The position numbers and the translations under genes were made by a program. From NCBI RefSeq assembly GCF_900111905.1, contig NZ_FOKM01000003.1:1-64000 (forward strand): a stretch of DNA of 64,000 bases, given 5' to 3'. Below the pieces are notes generated by a model. It was not told where the DNA came from, searched no databases, and was given only the letters and a program-made list of their open reading frames with translations. This document shows positions 26,223-34,750 of this stretch, in pieces (the first letter of the stretch is position 1; each line of letters begins with the position of its first letter). The stretch comes from Rhizobium sp. NFR07. GTDB lineage: Bacteria > Pseudomonadota > Alphaproteobacteria > Rhizobiales > Rhizobiaceae.

Positions 26223-26455
26223 CGGCTTCTCCCTGAAATCATGGCAGGCGGCTTAACGTGTCTGACAGGTTTTCGTTGCGGCAGACTGGCAATGCCGGCC
26301 CGATAAGGCAAGGGTAGCGATGGCAGTATGTGGCACGGGACGAGACGATGGGACTACGCTCTTTGCGCCGGCAAAGTTGATCGATACGTGAAAGCGCGGC
26401 AGATCCGTTTCGTTATAGTGCCGCCAAACAAGTGCGAGCTTCGGGGTAAGTAGAA

Positions 26456-26677
26456 ATGAGCAGCGGATATGACAGCGGCCAGGCAGACCATCTGCCAGGT
26501 GGCCGCTATGACACGCGAGAAAGCCAGAGCGGATGGGAAGTCTTCGACCGATATAATGGTGCGACAGCGACCCTGAACGACAGGATGCTGAGGCAGATCG
26601 ACCGCGCCGATGCGGAAACGGTCGCGAGTTTTCTCAACGAGTTCGACGCCGAGAAATATCGGCTCTTATGTCATTGA
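26456..26677 (+). CDS. Small hypothetical protein
   Basis: A 73-residue frame (MSSGYDSGQADHLPGGRYDT ... EKYRLLCH). No membrane segment or signal peptide. A GGGTAAGTAG purine-rich site precedes the ATG. The C-terminal half is helical and acidic (ADAETVASFLNEFDAEKYR). No family recognised; the call rests on codon composition and an isolated frame. Confidence 0.5.
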   Translation: MSSGYDSGQADHLPGGRYDTRESQSGWEVFDRYNGATATLNDRMLRQIDRADAETVASFLNEFDAEKYRLLCH

Positions 26678-26695
26678 GGGTTTTGCGGTCGAGGT

Positions 26696-27142
26696 TCAAC
26701 CGAGCCGCTTTTCGAAGAAGACGCGGTTAAAACCGTCCTCGCTACGGCGGTCGGTCTCAACATAGCCGAGCTTCGGATAGATCGACAGGTTCTCGACCAT
26801 CTTCTCGTTTGTATAGAGGGTGACGGCGGCAAGCCCGAGCCGCCGTGCCTCGGCCTCGCAGAAGGCGATCAGGGACTTGCCGATGCCCCTGCCGGCAGCG
26901 GTGGGCTCTACGGCGACGTTTTCGAGGAACATGACCTCGCCTTTCGGGAAAAAGACGATGAAGCCCTGTAGTTCTCCCGCTTTACCGGCCGCGACATGGA
27001 CCTGCCCCTCGGCGATCTGCGCCGCGAAATCGGCGACCATCGGCGCGGGCTTGCGGCCGATCGCAGCGACATAGCGTGTATAGGCACGCTCGGCGCAGGA
27101 GCGGATTGCGGCTTCATCGGCTGTGGCCGCTTGTCTGATCAT
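26696..27142 (-). CDS. GNAT family N-acetyltransferase
   Basis: A 148-residue GCN5-related acetyltransferase. The acetyl-CoA binding motif A is visible as FLENVAVEPTAAGRGIGKSL (with GRGIGK), followed by a second helix and the motif-B end LYTNEKMVENLSIYPKLGY. It would transfer acetyl from acetyl-CoA to an amine substrate not predictable here. The frame is open further upstream but those residues belong to the next gene's shadow. It lies 10 bases after the SnoaL-like gene and is probably co-transcribed with it. Confidence 0.87.
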   Translation of the reverse strand: MIRQAATADEAAIRSCAERAYTRYVAAIGRKPAPMVADFAAQIAEGQVHVAAGKAGELQGFIVFFPKGEVMFLENVAVEPTAAGRGIGKSLIAFCEAEARRLGLAAVTLYTNEKMVENLSIYPKLGYVETDRRSEDGFNRVFFEKRLG

Positions 27143-27152
27143 TGCCCTCTCC

Positions 27153-27878
27153 CTAATCCAGCTGCGCCCGCACCGCCTCCTTGTCGATGACTGACCAGAC
27201 GCGGGCGATCCTGCCATTGTCGAATTCGTAGAAGACATTTTCCGAAAACGAAACCCGCCGGCCGTTGATGGGCAGGCCGAAGAATTCGCCGCGCGGGGTG
27301 ACGTCGAACTGGATGCGGCTTGCGACCGTCGACCTGTCGGCGACAACCGAGCGGACGTCGAAATGGAGATCGGGGATCTCCCGGTGATCGTTTTCCAGCA
27401 TGGCGCGGTAACCGGACAGGCCGATCCGCTTGCCATTATAATGAACATCCTCGCCGACGAAATCGCCAAGGCGGTCGAGATCCTTTGCGTTCAGGCAGTC
27501 GATATAACCGGCATAGAGGCCGCCGAGCGTTTCCGGCGTCTGCTCCACCTCCGCCACCGGGCGGCCCTCGAAGTAATGTTCCGAAATCTTGCGGCCGTTG
27601 TCGAGAATGGCGGCGGCGAGTTTCGCGTCACCGCCCCGCATCGTGTCGGGATCCGCACCGCTCAGCAGCAGAAACAGTTTCTGGTGGGCGACGGCTGCGA
27701 AATACTGCCTGTGCGGCGGCGGATCGCGCCATTCCGTCGCCTCCAGTTCTTCCGCCGCTTCGCTGGCGGCATCGTCGAGCGCCTTGTGAAGCGTCGCCAG
27801 CAGCTTCTGCTCGGCGCTGCTCTGGATATCGAGATATTGCCGTTCAACCGGGGACAAGACGGGGCAGCTGTCGTTCAT
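27153..27878 (-). CDS. SnoaL/NTF2-like protein with extra N-terminal domain
   Basis: A 241-residue protein. The C-terminal part, residues about 115-240, is a SnoaL/NTF2-like cone (GLYAGYIDCLNAKDLDRLGD, GRRVSFSENVFYEFDNGRIA), as in ester cyclases and unspecific small-molecule binding proteins. The first 110 residues are helical and of unknown family. The start at 27878 has a GAGGAG ribosome site at good distance; 27902 is an alternative. It is followed 10 bases later by the GNAT gene. Confidence 0.72.
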   Translation of the reverse strand: MNDSCPVLSPVERQYLDIQSSAEQKLLATLHKALDDAASEAAEELEATEWRDPPPHRQYFAAVAHQKLFLLLSGADPDTMRGGDAKLAAAILDNGRKISEHYFEGRPVAEVEQTPETLGGLYAGYIDCLNAKDLDRLGDFVGEDVHYNGKRIGLSGYRAMLENDHREIPDLHFDVRSVVADRSTVASRIQFDVTPRGEFFGLPINGRRVSFSENVFYEFDNGRIARVWSVIDKEAVRAQLD

Positions 27879-28166
27879 GGGCGGCATCTCCTCACTGTGC
27901 ATGGTGGCTTTGCTGGTCAGGCCCGGATCCTTGCCACGGGAATGCGTCGGCTTTGAGCCGAGGGGGCCTTGGTGTCCGGTTCGCTGTCGGCGTTCTGGGA
28001 AGTGGCCAGCGTGCTGCCCCCGCATATGAGCAGTGTTTCATTTTCTTGCCAGATGCCCGTTGATTTTTGCGCCTGCCGGTCGAGATACCGCCCGGGCAAT
28101 ATCGGACACAGTTTTTACTTCCTCACAGCTTTGAAACGACGACAATACTTACGGAGAGACACGGGA

Positions 28167-29270
28167 ATGAATTTTCTGAAGCGCATGTTCGGACTGGGCG
28201 GCCGAGAGCAGGAGCCTCAGGCACCGCAATCCCATTCCATCCTCGTCAATGCCTATTGCACCGTGCGCGACACCCCGCCTCTCGACTTTCCATACGAACT
28301 GCACGGCCAGCGCGATCTCTCCGATCCGGCGCTCGCGCCGCATGTGCATGGTTTCATCGGCTATGTGATGAGCCTCGGCGACGGCCAGATGACGGCGACG
28401 CGCTATCACCTGTGGCGACATCTGCAGCGGGTACGCAACCACCTGAGCTTCGAGGTCATGTCCGATGATCTCACCGATGTGGAGGCATGGGGCCGGGCGG
28501 CCAATGCCGTGTTCTTCCTGCCGGACGGCTCGGTCAGGGCACCGGATTTCAGCCTGCTGATCGCCGCCGACGGGCAGAGCGATCCCGCAGCCGCCCTGCC
28601 CTACCAGCCGGATACGATCGAGCGGAAGGCGCGGACGCTGGCGCTTCTGACCTCCGTCGAGCCGAAGCCGCCGGCCAGCATGCCGCCCGCCGTCAGTGCC
28701 GCCGAAGTGGTGCTGAAGACGCCGGCCGAAGTGCTGGAACGGGCGCTCGGCCTGTTCTACGTCGCCGCCCGCGCGGAGAGCCGTCATGGCGGACGCGAAC
28801 CGATCGCCGCCGGCCTGAACGCCGCCAACCCGATCGGCTTTGCAGCCCTCACCCCGCAGGAAGCGGCATTTGTCTCCGCCGCCCCGGGCGAAGGGACCGA
28901 TGCATCCGTCATGACCTGGCGTTACGAGGCGGCCAACACGCTGTTCTGGACGCTCGGCATCGAGGCGGCGCAGATCCATGACAGCGAGGCGCAGGCGGAC
29001 GTCAATGCGCTGTGGGACGCCGTCGCCCATCTCGCCGGCGACGCCAATGCCGCGGCCGGGCTGCAGCTGCGGCCGGTGGAGGACATTCTCGACGCGCTGG
29101 ACCGCACCTGGCGCGAACACTGGATCATCCGCCAGGCCCGCGGCAAGGGTATATCAGTGGAGGGCATCGACGGCGACGTGGTGGCGGAACGGCACATGGC
29201 GCTGAACTGGCTGACGAGTTTTCACAACCCGTTTGGGACAAGCTGGGACGAGGTGGATACGCCGACGTGA
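28167..29270 (+). CDS. DUF4272 domain protein
   Basis: A 367-residue cytosolic protein. Its middle (VMTWRYEAANTLFWTLGIEA, TLALLTSVEP) and end (REHWIIRQARGKGISVEG, AERHMALNWLTSFHNPFG) match the DUF4272 pattern known from proteins often near immunity or defence genes; this is family knowledge, not a direct match. No signal peptide or membrane helix. A GGAGAG ribosome site precedes the start. It stands alone in its unit. Confidence 0.75.
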   Translation: MNFLKRMFGLGGREQEPQAPQSHSILVNAYCTVRDTPPLDFPYELHGQRDLSDPALAPHVHGFIGYVMSLGDGQMTATRYHLWRHLQRVRNHLSFEVMSDDLTDVEAWGRAANAVFFLPDGSVRAPDFSLLIAADGQSDPAAALPYQPDTIERKARTLALLTSVEPKPPASMPPAVSAAEVVLKTPAEVLERALGLFYVAARAESRHGGREPIAAGLNAANPIGFAALTPQEAAFVSAAPGEGTDASVMTWRYEAANTLFWTLGIEAAQIHDSEAQADVNALWDAVAHLAGDANAAAGLQLRPVEDILDALDRTWREHWIIRQARGKGISVEGIDGDVVAERHMALNWLTSFHNPFGTSWDEVDTPT

Positions 29271-29295
29271 GTGGTCGTTGAGGGTGCCTCTTGCC

Positions 29296-29340
29296 GATCT
29301 CCCCCCTTGCGGGGGAGATGCCCGGCAGGAGGCGCCGCCA
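29296..29340. repeat. Palindromic repeat unit
   Basis: One unit (GATCTCCCCCCTTGCGGGGG, then AGATGCCCGGCAGG...) of the family also found at 15244, 32437 and 58281. It lies downstream of the DUF4272 gene. Confidence 0.8.
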
Positions 29341-29367
29341 GCGTTCCAACTAGATCTCGTCGAGCGC

Positions 29368-29661
29368 TCACGTCCCTGAAGGAAACGTGAAATTGTCAAG
29401 GTCGAGCCGTCCGTCACGGTGGCGGTCGGTTACTTCGAAACTGACGGTCCCTGCCGGGCTTTCATAGGCGCAGACAGGCCTTTCTCCGGCTTCCACCGCC
29501 CTGCCCATCGCGTAATGGCCGAAGCTTCTGAAGGGCATGTATTGGTAGATGCCTGGTTCGGTCGGCGCGACATCACCGTAGAATGTGCCGGCAGGCATGC
29601 CTTTGTAACGGAACTCCGTCCGTGTTCTAGCCGTGCTGAACTCGTCCCATTCTTCCGCCAT
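29368..29661 (-). CDS. Small hypothetical protein downstream of copZ
   Basis: A 97-residue protein (MAEEWDEFSTARTRTEFRYK ...). It starts one base after the stop of the copper chaperone gene, so it is co-transcribed and probably translationally linked. It has no signal peptide and no metal motif such as CxxC or His clusters, so a copper role is not evident. Family unknown. Confidence 0.65.
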   Translation of the reverse strand: MAEEWDEFSTARTRTEFRYKGMPAGTFYGDVAPTEPGIYQYMPFRSFGHYAMGRAVEAGERPVCAYESPAGTVSFEVTDRHRDGRLDLDNFTFPSGT

Positions 29662-29662
29662 T

Positions 29663-29857
29663 TCACGCCGCTTCCGGCGAGTACCCCGCTTCGCGGATCG
29701 CCTCCTCGGCGGTGGCGCGGTCGCCTTCGACCGTCACCTTATGGGAGGACAGATCGATCGTCACGGCGGCGTCCGGCAGGGCTTCGGCAAGGGCGGCGCG
29801 GACGGTCTTTTCGCAGTGGCCGCAGGTCATGTCGGTTACGGTGAAGGTGGCGGTCAT
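29663..29857 (-). CDS. copZ: Copper chaperone CopZ-like, heavy-metal-associated domain
   Basis: A 64-residue HMA-fold protein. The metal site MTCGHC (C12, C15) follows the first strand and the KVTVEGDRATAEEAIREAGY end is typical. CopZ proteins carry Cu(I) to the CopA ATPase or to CueR. The gene is third in the copper unit, 33 bases after cueR. High confidence. Confidence 0.9.
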   Translation of the reverse strand: MTATFTVTDMTCGHCEKTVRAALAEALPDAAVTIDLSSHKVTVEGDRATAEEAIREAGYSPEAA

Positions 29858-29890
29858 GGGAGGCTCCTGGTCTCGATCATATGCGGTGTT

Positions 29891-30358
29891 TCAGGTGCGG
29901 GCATGGCGCGCAGCGTTTGCGCCTGCCCCGGATTTGCTTCCCGCCGCAGAGCGTTCGCCTGCTACGGGGCCGGCGCCGGCCAGATCATCGAGGATTGGGC
30001 AATCGGGGCGGTTGTCGCCGCCGCAGCAATGGGCGAGGTGTTTCAGCGTCTTCACCATTCCCTGCATCTCGGCGATACGGCGTTCGAGATCGGCGATATG
30101 GCCGGTGGCGATGTCCTTGACGGCGGCGCTTGTCCGGCTCTTGTCCTGCCAGAGTTTTAGCAACGTCTCTGTCTCTTCCAGCGAAAAGCCGAGCGAGCGG
30201 GCGCGCTTGATGAAGCGCAGGACATGCACCTCGTCCTCGCCATAGACCCGGTAATTGCTTTCCGTGCGGCCCTTCGGCGCGATCAGGCCGATCTGCTCGT
30301 AATAGCGGATCATCTTGGCTGAGACGCCGGAAGCGCCGGATGCTTCACCGATATTCAT
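29891..30358 (-). CDS. cueR: CueR-type MerR regulator
   Basis: A 155-residue MerR-family regulator: N-terminal HTH ([22 protein letters not shown]-x-V-Y) and coiled coil. The metal loop carries C112 and C120 ([10 protein letters not shown]), matching the two Cu(I) ligands of E. coli CueR, which is the best evidence for copper sensing. It overlaps the copA stop by 4 bases. It should activate the copA promoter upstream (32830-32860). Confidence 0.92.
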   Translation of the reverse strand: MNIGEASGASGVSAKMIRYYEQIGLIAPKGRTESNYRVYGEDEVHVLRFIKRARSLGFSLEETETLLKLWQDKSRTSAAVKDIATGHIADLERRIAEMQGMVKTLKHLAHCCGGDNRPDCPILDDLAGAGPVAGERSAAGSKSGAGANAARHART

Positions 30359-32805
30359 CGCGTTTCCTCCGCCCTGAATGTTTTCAATCGCAGCGCATTG
30401 CCGAGTACGAAGACGCTGGACAGCGCCATGGCACCCGCGCCGATCATCGGCGAGAGGGTTATGCCGAAGACCGGATAGAGCACGCCGGCCGCAACCGGGA
30501 TCAGCGCCACGTTGTAGCCGAAGGCCCAGAACAGGTTCTGGCGGATGTTTGCCATCGTCGCGCGGCTGACGGCGATGGCCGAGACCATGCCCGAAAGCTC
30601 GCCGCCGACCAAAACGACATCGGCGCTTTCGATCGCCACATCCGTGCCTGTGCCGATGGCAATGCCGATATCGGCCTCGGCCAAAGCGGGGGCGTCATTG
30701 ATGCCGTCGCCGACGAAGGCGAGTTTGCGATCATGGCCGCGCAACTCATGGATCGCCTCAACCTTGCCCTCGGGCAGGACCTCGGCGACGACCTTGTCGA
30801 TGCCGACCTGTCTGGCAATGGCGTCAGCCGTGCGGCGGTTGTCGCCGGTGACCATGACGACCTCGATGCCGATGGATTTCAATGCGCGGATCGCCTCGAC
30901 GCTGGAAGCCTTCAGCGGGTCGGCGACGGCAATGATGGCGGCGAGTTTGCCGTCGATGGCGGCATAGAGCGGGGTCTTGCCTTCATCGCCCAGGCGACTT
31001 GCGGCATCGGCGAAGATGTCCACCGGCAGGCCGAGTTTTTCCATGTAGCGATCGGCGCCGACGGCGACTTCGCGAGTTCCGACCTTGGCGCGGATGCCGT
31101 AGCCGGTGGCGGACTCGAACTCCTCGGCCTTGGCGACGGCAAGCCCCCTCGCCTCGGCGCTTCTGACAATCGCATCGGCGATCGGGTGTTCGGAACGGGC
31201 TTCCACGGCCGCGACCAATGCCAGCGTTTCCGTCTCGTCAAAACCTTCGGCGGTGATGAAATCGGTGAGTTCCGGCCGGCCCTTGGTGACGGTGCCAGTC
31301 TTGTCGACGACGACGGTCGAGACGTCGGCCAGGCCCTGCAGTGCCGCACCCTTGCGGAACAGCACGCCGAGTTCGGCCGCCCGGCCGCCGCCGACGACGA
31401 TCGAGACCGGGACGGCGAGCCCCATGGCGCAGGGGCAGGCGATGATGAGCACGGCAACCGCCGAGATCAGCGCATGGGTGAGTTTCGGCTCCGGCCCGAC
31501 GATGTACCAGACGGCGAAGGTGACGATGGCAAGCGCTATGACGGCCGGCACGAACCAGGCCGTGACGCGGTCGACCAGCGTCTGGATCGGCAGTTTCGCC
31601 CCCTGCGCCTGTTCGACCATGCGGATGATGCCGGCAAGCATCGTGTCGCGGCCGACCTTGGTCGCGGTGAAGCGCAGCGTGCCGGTGGTGTTGATCGTGC
31701 CGCCGATGACGGTGGCGCCCATCGTCTTGGAAACCGGGATCGGCTCGCCCGATATCATCGACTCGTCGATATTGGACTGGCCGTCGATGACCGTGCCGTC
31801 GACCGGGATACGCTCGCCGGGACGGATGATGACGGTATCGCCAGGCACGACTTCGGCTGTCGGAACATCGATCTCGCGGCCGTTGCGTTCGATCCGGGCT
31901 GTCTTTGCCTGCAGGCCTGCGAGCTTCTCGATGGCGGCACCGGTGCGGCCGGTGGCGCGGGCTTCCATCAGCCGTCCGAAGAGGATCAGCGTGACGATGA
32001 CGGTGGCTGCCTCGTAATAGACATAACGCGCCGCCTCCGGCAGCAGGCCGGGGGCGAAGGTGGTGACGACGGAATAGCCGTAAGCGGCCGCCACGCCGAC
32101 GGCGACCAGCGAGTTCATTTCTGGCGCACCGCGCAACAGTGCCGGCAGGCCGATGCGGAAGAAGCGCAGGCCGGGCCAGAAGATCACCGCCGTGGCGAGC
32201 ACGAAATAGAGATAATAGAGGTTCTGCGTGTCGATGACGCCCATCAGCCAGTGGTGGAACGGCGCGTATGCGTGGCCCGCCATTTCCAGCACGAAAAGCG
32301 GCAGGGTGAGGATGAAGGCGATTGCGAGGTCGCGCTTGAGGGAAGCCTCCTCGCCGTGGTGCATGTGGGCGTGGTCGTGGGTGGGGTGGCTGGCGTGGTC
32401 GTGATCGCCGGAGTTGTGAGCGGGGTGCGGCGCGCGCCCTCTGCTCTCCCCCCTTGTGGGGGAGATTGACGAGCCGCGCCGGTCCTGTTGATCCGAGACA
32501 TCGGCATTACTGGCGCCACTTACTACCATTCCCGCTTCCCTCAGCGCGTGGTCCATAGCCCCAGCCGGAATTTCGTAGCCGAGTTTGCGGATCGCCTTGT
32601 CCAACGCATCCGGGTCGAACCCCTCGCCCGTCTCCACCGTGAGCTTCTTCGTCGCGAAGTTCACCGCGCTCGATATCACGCCGGCAAGCTTTGCCGCGCC
32701 GGTCTCGACGCGGCGCACGCAGGAGGCGCAGTGCATGCCTTCGACGGGGATGGTAAGCGGTTCGGGGGCGCGAGAGGAGCCGGACGGGGAGATGTGCTGA
32801 TTCAT
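30355..32805 (-). CDS. copA: Copper-exporting P1B-type ATPase CopA
   Basis: An 816-residue P-type ATPase for Cu(I) export. An N-terminal HMA domain has C26-A-S-C29; eight membrane segments include the CPC motif (C457-P-C459); phosphorylation D501 in DKTGT, the HP locus H540, and GDGINDAP at 699. A long linker (residues about 100-155) is His-rich and includes [12 protein letters not shown] (111-122), encoded by an inserted palindromic repeat. The start at 32805 follows AAAGGA; an earlier in-frame start is possible. First gene of the copper operon. Confidence 0.93.
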   Translation of the reverse strand: MNQHISPSGSSRAPEPLTIPVEGMHCASCVRRVETGAAKLAGVISSAVNFATKKLTVETGEGFDPDALDKAIRKLGYEIPAGAMDHALREAGMVVSGASNADVSDQQDRRGSSISPTRGESRGRAPHPAHNSGDHDHASHPTHDHAHMHHGEEASLKRDLAIAFILTLPLFVLEMAGHAYAPFHHWLMGVIDTQNLYYLYFVLATAVIFWPGLRFFRIGLPALLRGAPEMNSLVAVGVAAAYGYSVVTTFAPGLLPEAARYVYYEAATVIVTLILFGRLMEARATGRTGAAIEKLAGLQAKTARIERNGREIDVPTAEVVPGDTVIIRPGERIPVDGTVIDGQSNIDESMISGEPIPVSKTMGATVIGGTINTTGTLRFTATKVGRDTMLAGIIRMVEQAQGAKLPIQTLVDRVTAWFVPAVIALAIVTFAVWYIVGPEPKLTHALISAVAVLIIACPCAMGLAVPVSIVVGGGRAAELGVLFRKGAALQGLADVSTVVVDKTGTVTKGRPELTDFITAEGFDETETLALVAAVEARSEHPIADAIVRSAEARGLAVAKAEEFESATGYGIRAKVGTREVAVGADRYMEKLGLPVDIFADAASRLGDEGKTPLYAAIDGKLAAIIAVADPLKASSVEAIRALKSIGIEVVMVTGDNRRTADAIARQVGIDKVVAEVLPEGKVEAIHELRGHDRKLAFVGDGINDAPALAEADIGIAIGTGTDVAIESADVVLVGGELSGMVSAIAVSRATMANIRQNLFWAFGYNVALIPVAAGVLYPVFGITLSPMIGAGAMALSSVFVLGNALRLKTFRAEETR
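32437..32475. repeat. Palindromic repeat unit inside copA
   Basis: CCCTCTGCTCTCCCCCCTTG and the following GTGGGGGAGATTGACG are a unit of the family at 15244, 29296 and 58281. Here it lies within the copA coding frame and is translated as residues 111-123. Confidence 0.8.
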
Positions 32806-32829
32806 GGCGATGCGATCCTTTCGCATCCG

Positions 32830-32860
32830 CATGTAAGGCTTCCCATCATGGGAAGGTCAA
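32830..32860 (-). promoter_or_regulatory. CueR operator/promoter of the copper operon
   Basis: On the minus strand -35 TTGACC (32855-32860) and -10-like TACATG (32830-32835) are 19 bases apart. The spacer holds the perfect dyad CTTCCCA-TCA-TGGGAAG (32839-32855), close to known CueR sites with ACCTTCC half-sites. It lies 25 bases upstream of the copA start. Confidence 0.85.
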
Positions 32861-32896
32861 GGGGTGCCTCGCGGGTTGCGGCAATAAAGACCGCCG

Positions 32897-34576
32897 CTAC
32901 TGCTCCTCGCGGTGAAACAGCTCCTCGAGATCGTTGCGGGCGGCCTCGACATCGCGGCTGTCGCCATACCGTTCGGCAAGCGCGATGCGGCGGCGGAACA
33001 GGTCTTCGGCCTCCTCCCGCTCACCCGCATGAAAGCAGGATATGGCGAGATCGCGCAGCGTCTCGTGGATCAGGCCGATATTCTCCTCCCGCTCGACGAT
33101 CGCGAGACGACGGCGCAGCAGGGCGACTGACTGTTGTGGCCGCTCAAGCGCAAATTCGTTCTGGGCAAGATTGTTGAGAACCGTCTTCAGACGAGAATCC
33201 TCCCTGCCGAAAGCCAGTTCGGCACGGGCGAGAACTTCGGAATTCATCCGTTGCGCCTCGACGAAATCGCCGTTCTCATGCAGGCAGAAGGCGAGATCGA
33301 TCATGGCAACGAACAAGCGCTCCTCCTCGGCCGGCGGGTTTTCTTCTAAGGTCGACAGGATGCGGCGATGGGTGGCGATCGCTTCGGCCCATTTCTCGTC
33401 GCGGCCGAGCGCGACGGCCTTGGCCGTCAGCATCGAGATGCGCTCGTCGGACGTCATGAAGGGATGCCGCTCGTCGATCATCAGCGCCGTATCGACCGGG
33501 CCCTCGTAGTCCGGGTTCTGCTGTTTCCACAGCACGAAGCCGCGGATGAGGTTCGACTTGCCGAGAAGGTAGGGACCGTCAGCCGCGGGATTATCCTTAT
33601 CCTCGACCAGCATCTCGCCGATGCGTGCAAGCTCCAGCAGCAAGGCCTGAACGCTGAAGGTCCTGTCCGGATCGCGGATCATGACACGCAGATCCTCCAG
33701 CCGCTGTTCCGGATCGAAGGCCGGCGAAAATTCCTCGCCCATTCTTGCCAGAACGCGGTCGATGCCCTCCTGGGCCTCCTCGTCGCCCTTGTCGCTCGCC
33801 AGCCGGTAATAATAGAGCGCCCGTTCGAGATTGCGCGGGGTGCCCTTGCCGCGTTCATGGGCATTGGCGAGCATGAAGGCCGCGCCGCCGCCCTTTCGAT
33901 GCGTATCCTTGAGAAACAGCGCCACCGCCTTTTCCGGGTCCGGGTTCACCAGCGATCCGTTGTAATAGGCGAGGCCGAGATTATAGGCCGCTACCGTAAT
34001 GCCCGCCTGCAGCGCGCGGCGATACCAATCGAGCGCGGCGATCGGCCGCTTGCGGGTGCCGATACCGTTGGCGTAACGATAACCAAGGCTGAACATGGCA
34101 TCGCCATTGCCGAGCTTCGCGGCCCTGCGGAAGGCGGCAAGCGCCCTGCGCGGATCCGCCTTCAGGCCGCCCCTGCCCTTGTCGTGGAAATGGGCGAGCG
34201 TGTTGGCGGCAAGGCCGCAGCCGGCGGCGGCACCCTTTTCGTAATAGTGCCGGGCCTTGACGAGATCGACTTCGAAGGGGCCATCGCCATGCTGGTTCAT
34301 GCTGCCGAGATTGTTCAAGGCGTCGCCATGACCGCGTTCCGCCGCAAGGGCATACCAGTCGGCGGCGGCCGTAAGGTCACGCGTGACGCCGTAACGGCCG
34401 GTGTCATGCATGTCGCCCAGCACGAAGGCCGCATCGGCATCGCCGCCATTCGCCCGGGCTTTCAATTCCTCGACGGGCAGGTCGTAGAGATGATCCCAGG
34501 GCTTTTTCGGCTCGGGAATGGCTTCGCGCTTTTCAAACCTGCGATCGGCAAGTGTTGCGACATACTTCATCAGCAT
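32897..34576 (-). CDS. SEL1/TPR repeat protein
   Basis: A 559-residue helical-repeat protein. The first half (residues about 30-270) is a series of SEL1-type repeats (AAFVLGDMHDTGRYGV, AAYNLGLAYYNGS, AAFMLANAHERGKGT), and the second half contains TPR-like repeats. SEL1/TPR proteins act as scaffolds. There is no signal peptide or membrane segment. The start at 34576 has a GGGGGAG site ten bases upstream; 34585 and 34684 are open alternatives. It follows a LuxR gene on the same strand at 175 bases. Confidence 0.75.
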   Translation of the reverse strand: MLMKYVATLADRRFEKREAIPEPKKPWDHLYDLPVEELKARANGGDADAAFVLGDMHDTGRYGVTRDLTAAADWYALAAERGHGDALNNLGSMNQHGDGPFEVDLVKARHYYEKGAAAGCGLAANTLAHFHDKGRGGLKADPRRALAAFRRAAKLGNGDAMFSLGYRYANGIGTRKRPIAALDWYRRALQAGITVAAYNLGLAYYNGSLVNPDPEKAVALFLKDTHRKGGGAAFMLANAHERGKGTPRNLERALYYYRLASDKGDEEAQEGIDRVLARMGEEFSPAFDPEQRLEDLRVMIRDPDRTFSVQALLLELARIGEMLVEDKDNPAADGPYLLGKSNLIRGFVLWKQQNPDYEGPVDTALMIDERHPFMTSDERISMLTAKAVALGRDEKWAEAIATHRRILSTLEENPPAEEERLFVAMIDLAFCLHENGDFVEAQRMNSEVLARAELAFGREDSRLKTVLNNLAQNEFALERPQQSVALLRRRLAIVEREENIGLIHETLRDLAISCFHAGEREEAEDLFRRRIALAERYGDSRDVEAARNDLEELFHREEQ

Positions 34577-34710
34577 GGCTGGCATTCTCCCCCTCGCCCA
34601 TCGGGTTCGTCGGCCCGCAGGGGTCATCCACCTCAGGGCCATCCACCGGCATCGTGAAAACGCCTGCCGGACGGCAGGCGACAAAAGATAGCTTGGGAAA
34701 TAGGCGATCA

Positions 34711-34742
34711 GGCGAGGTCGTCTACCCCTAGACGACCTCGCC
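34711..34742. repeat. Perfect 14-bp inverted repeat
   Basis: GGCGAGGTCGTCTA (34711-34724), loop CCCC, TAGACGACCTCGCC (34729-34742). It lies downstream of the LuxR gene and upstream of the SEL1/TPR gene. No T run follows on either strand. Confidence 0.75.
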
Positions 34743-34750
34743 GTCCGCTC

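Noticed and set aside
30340-32469. Long plus-strand open frame opposite copA (709 residues)
   Set aside because: Antisense shadow of copA and cueR with the same biased composition; no motif.
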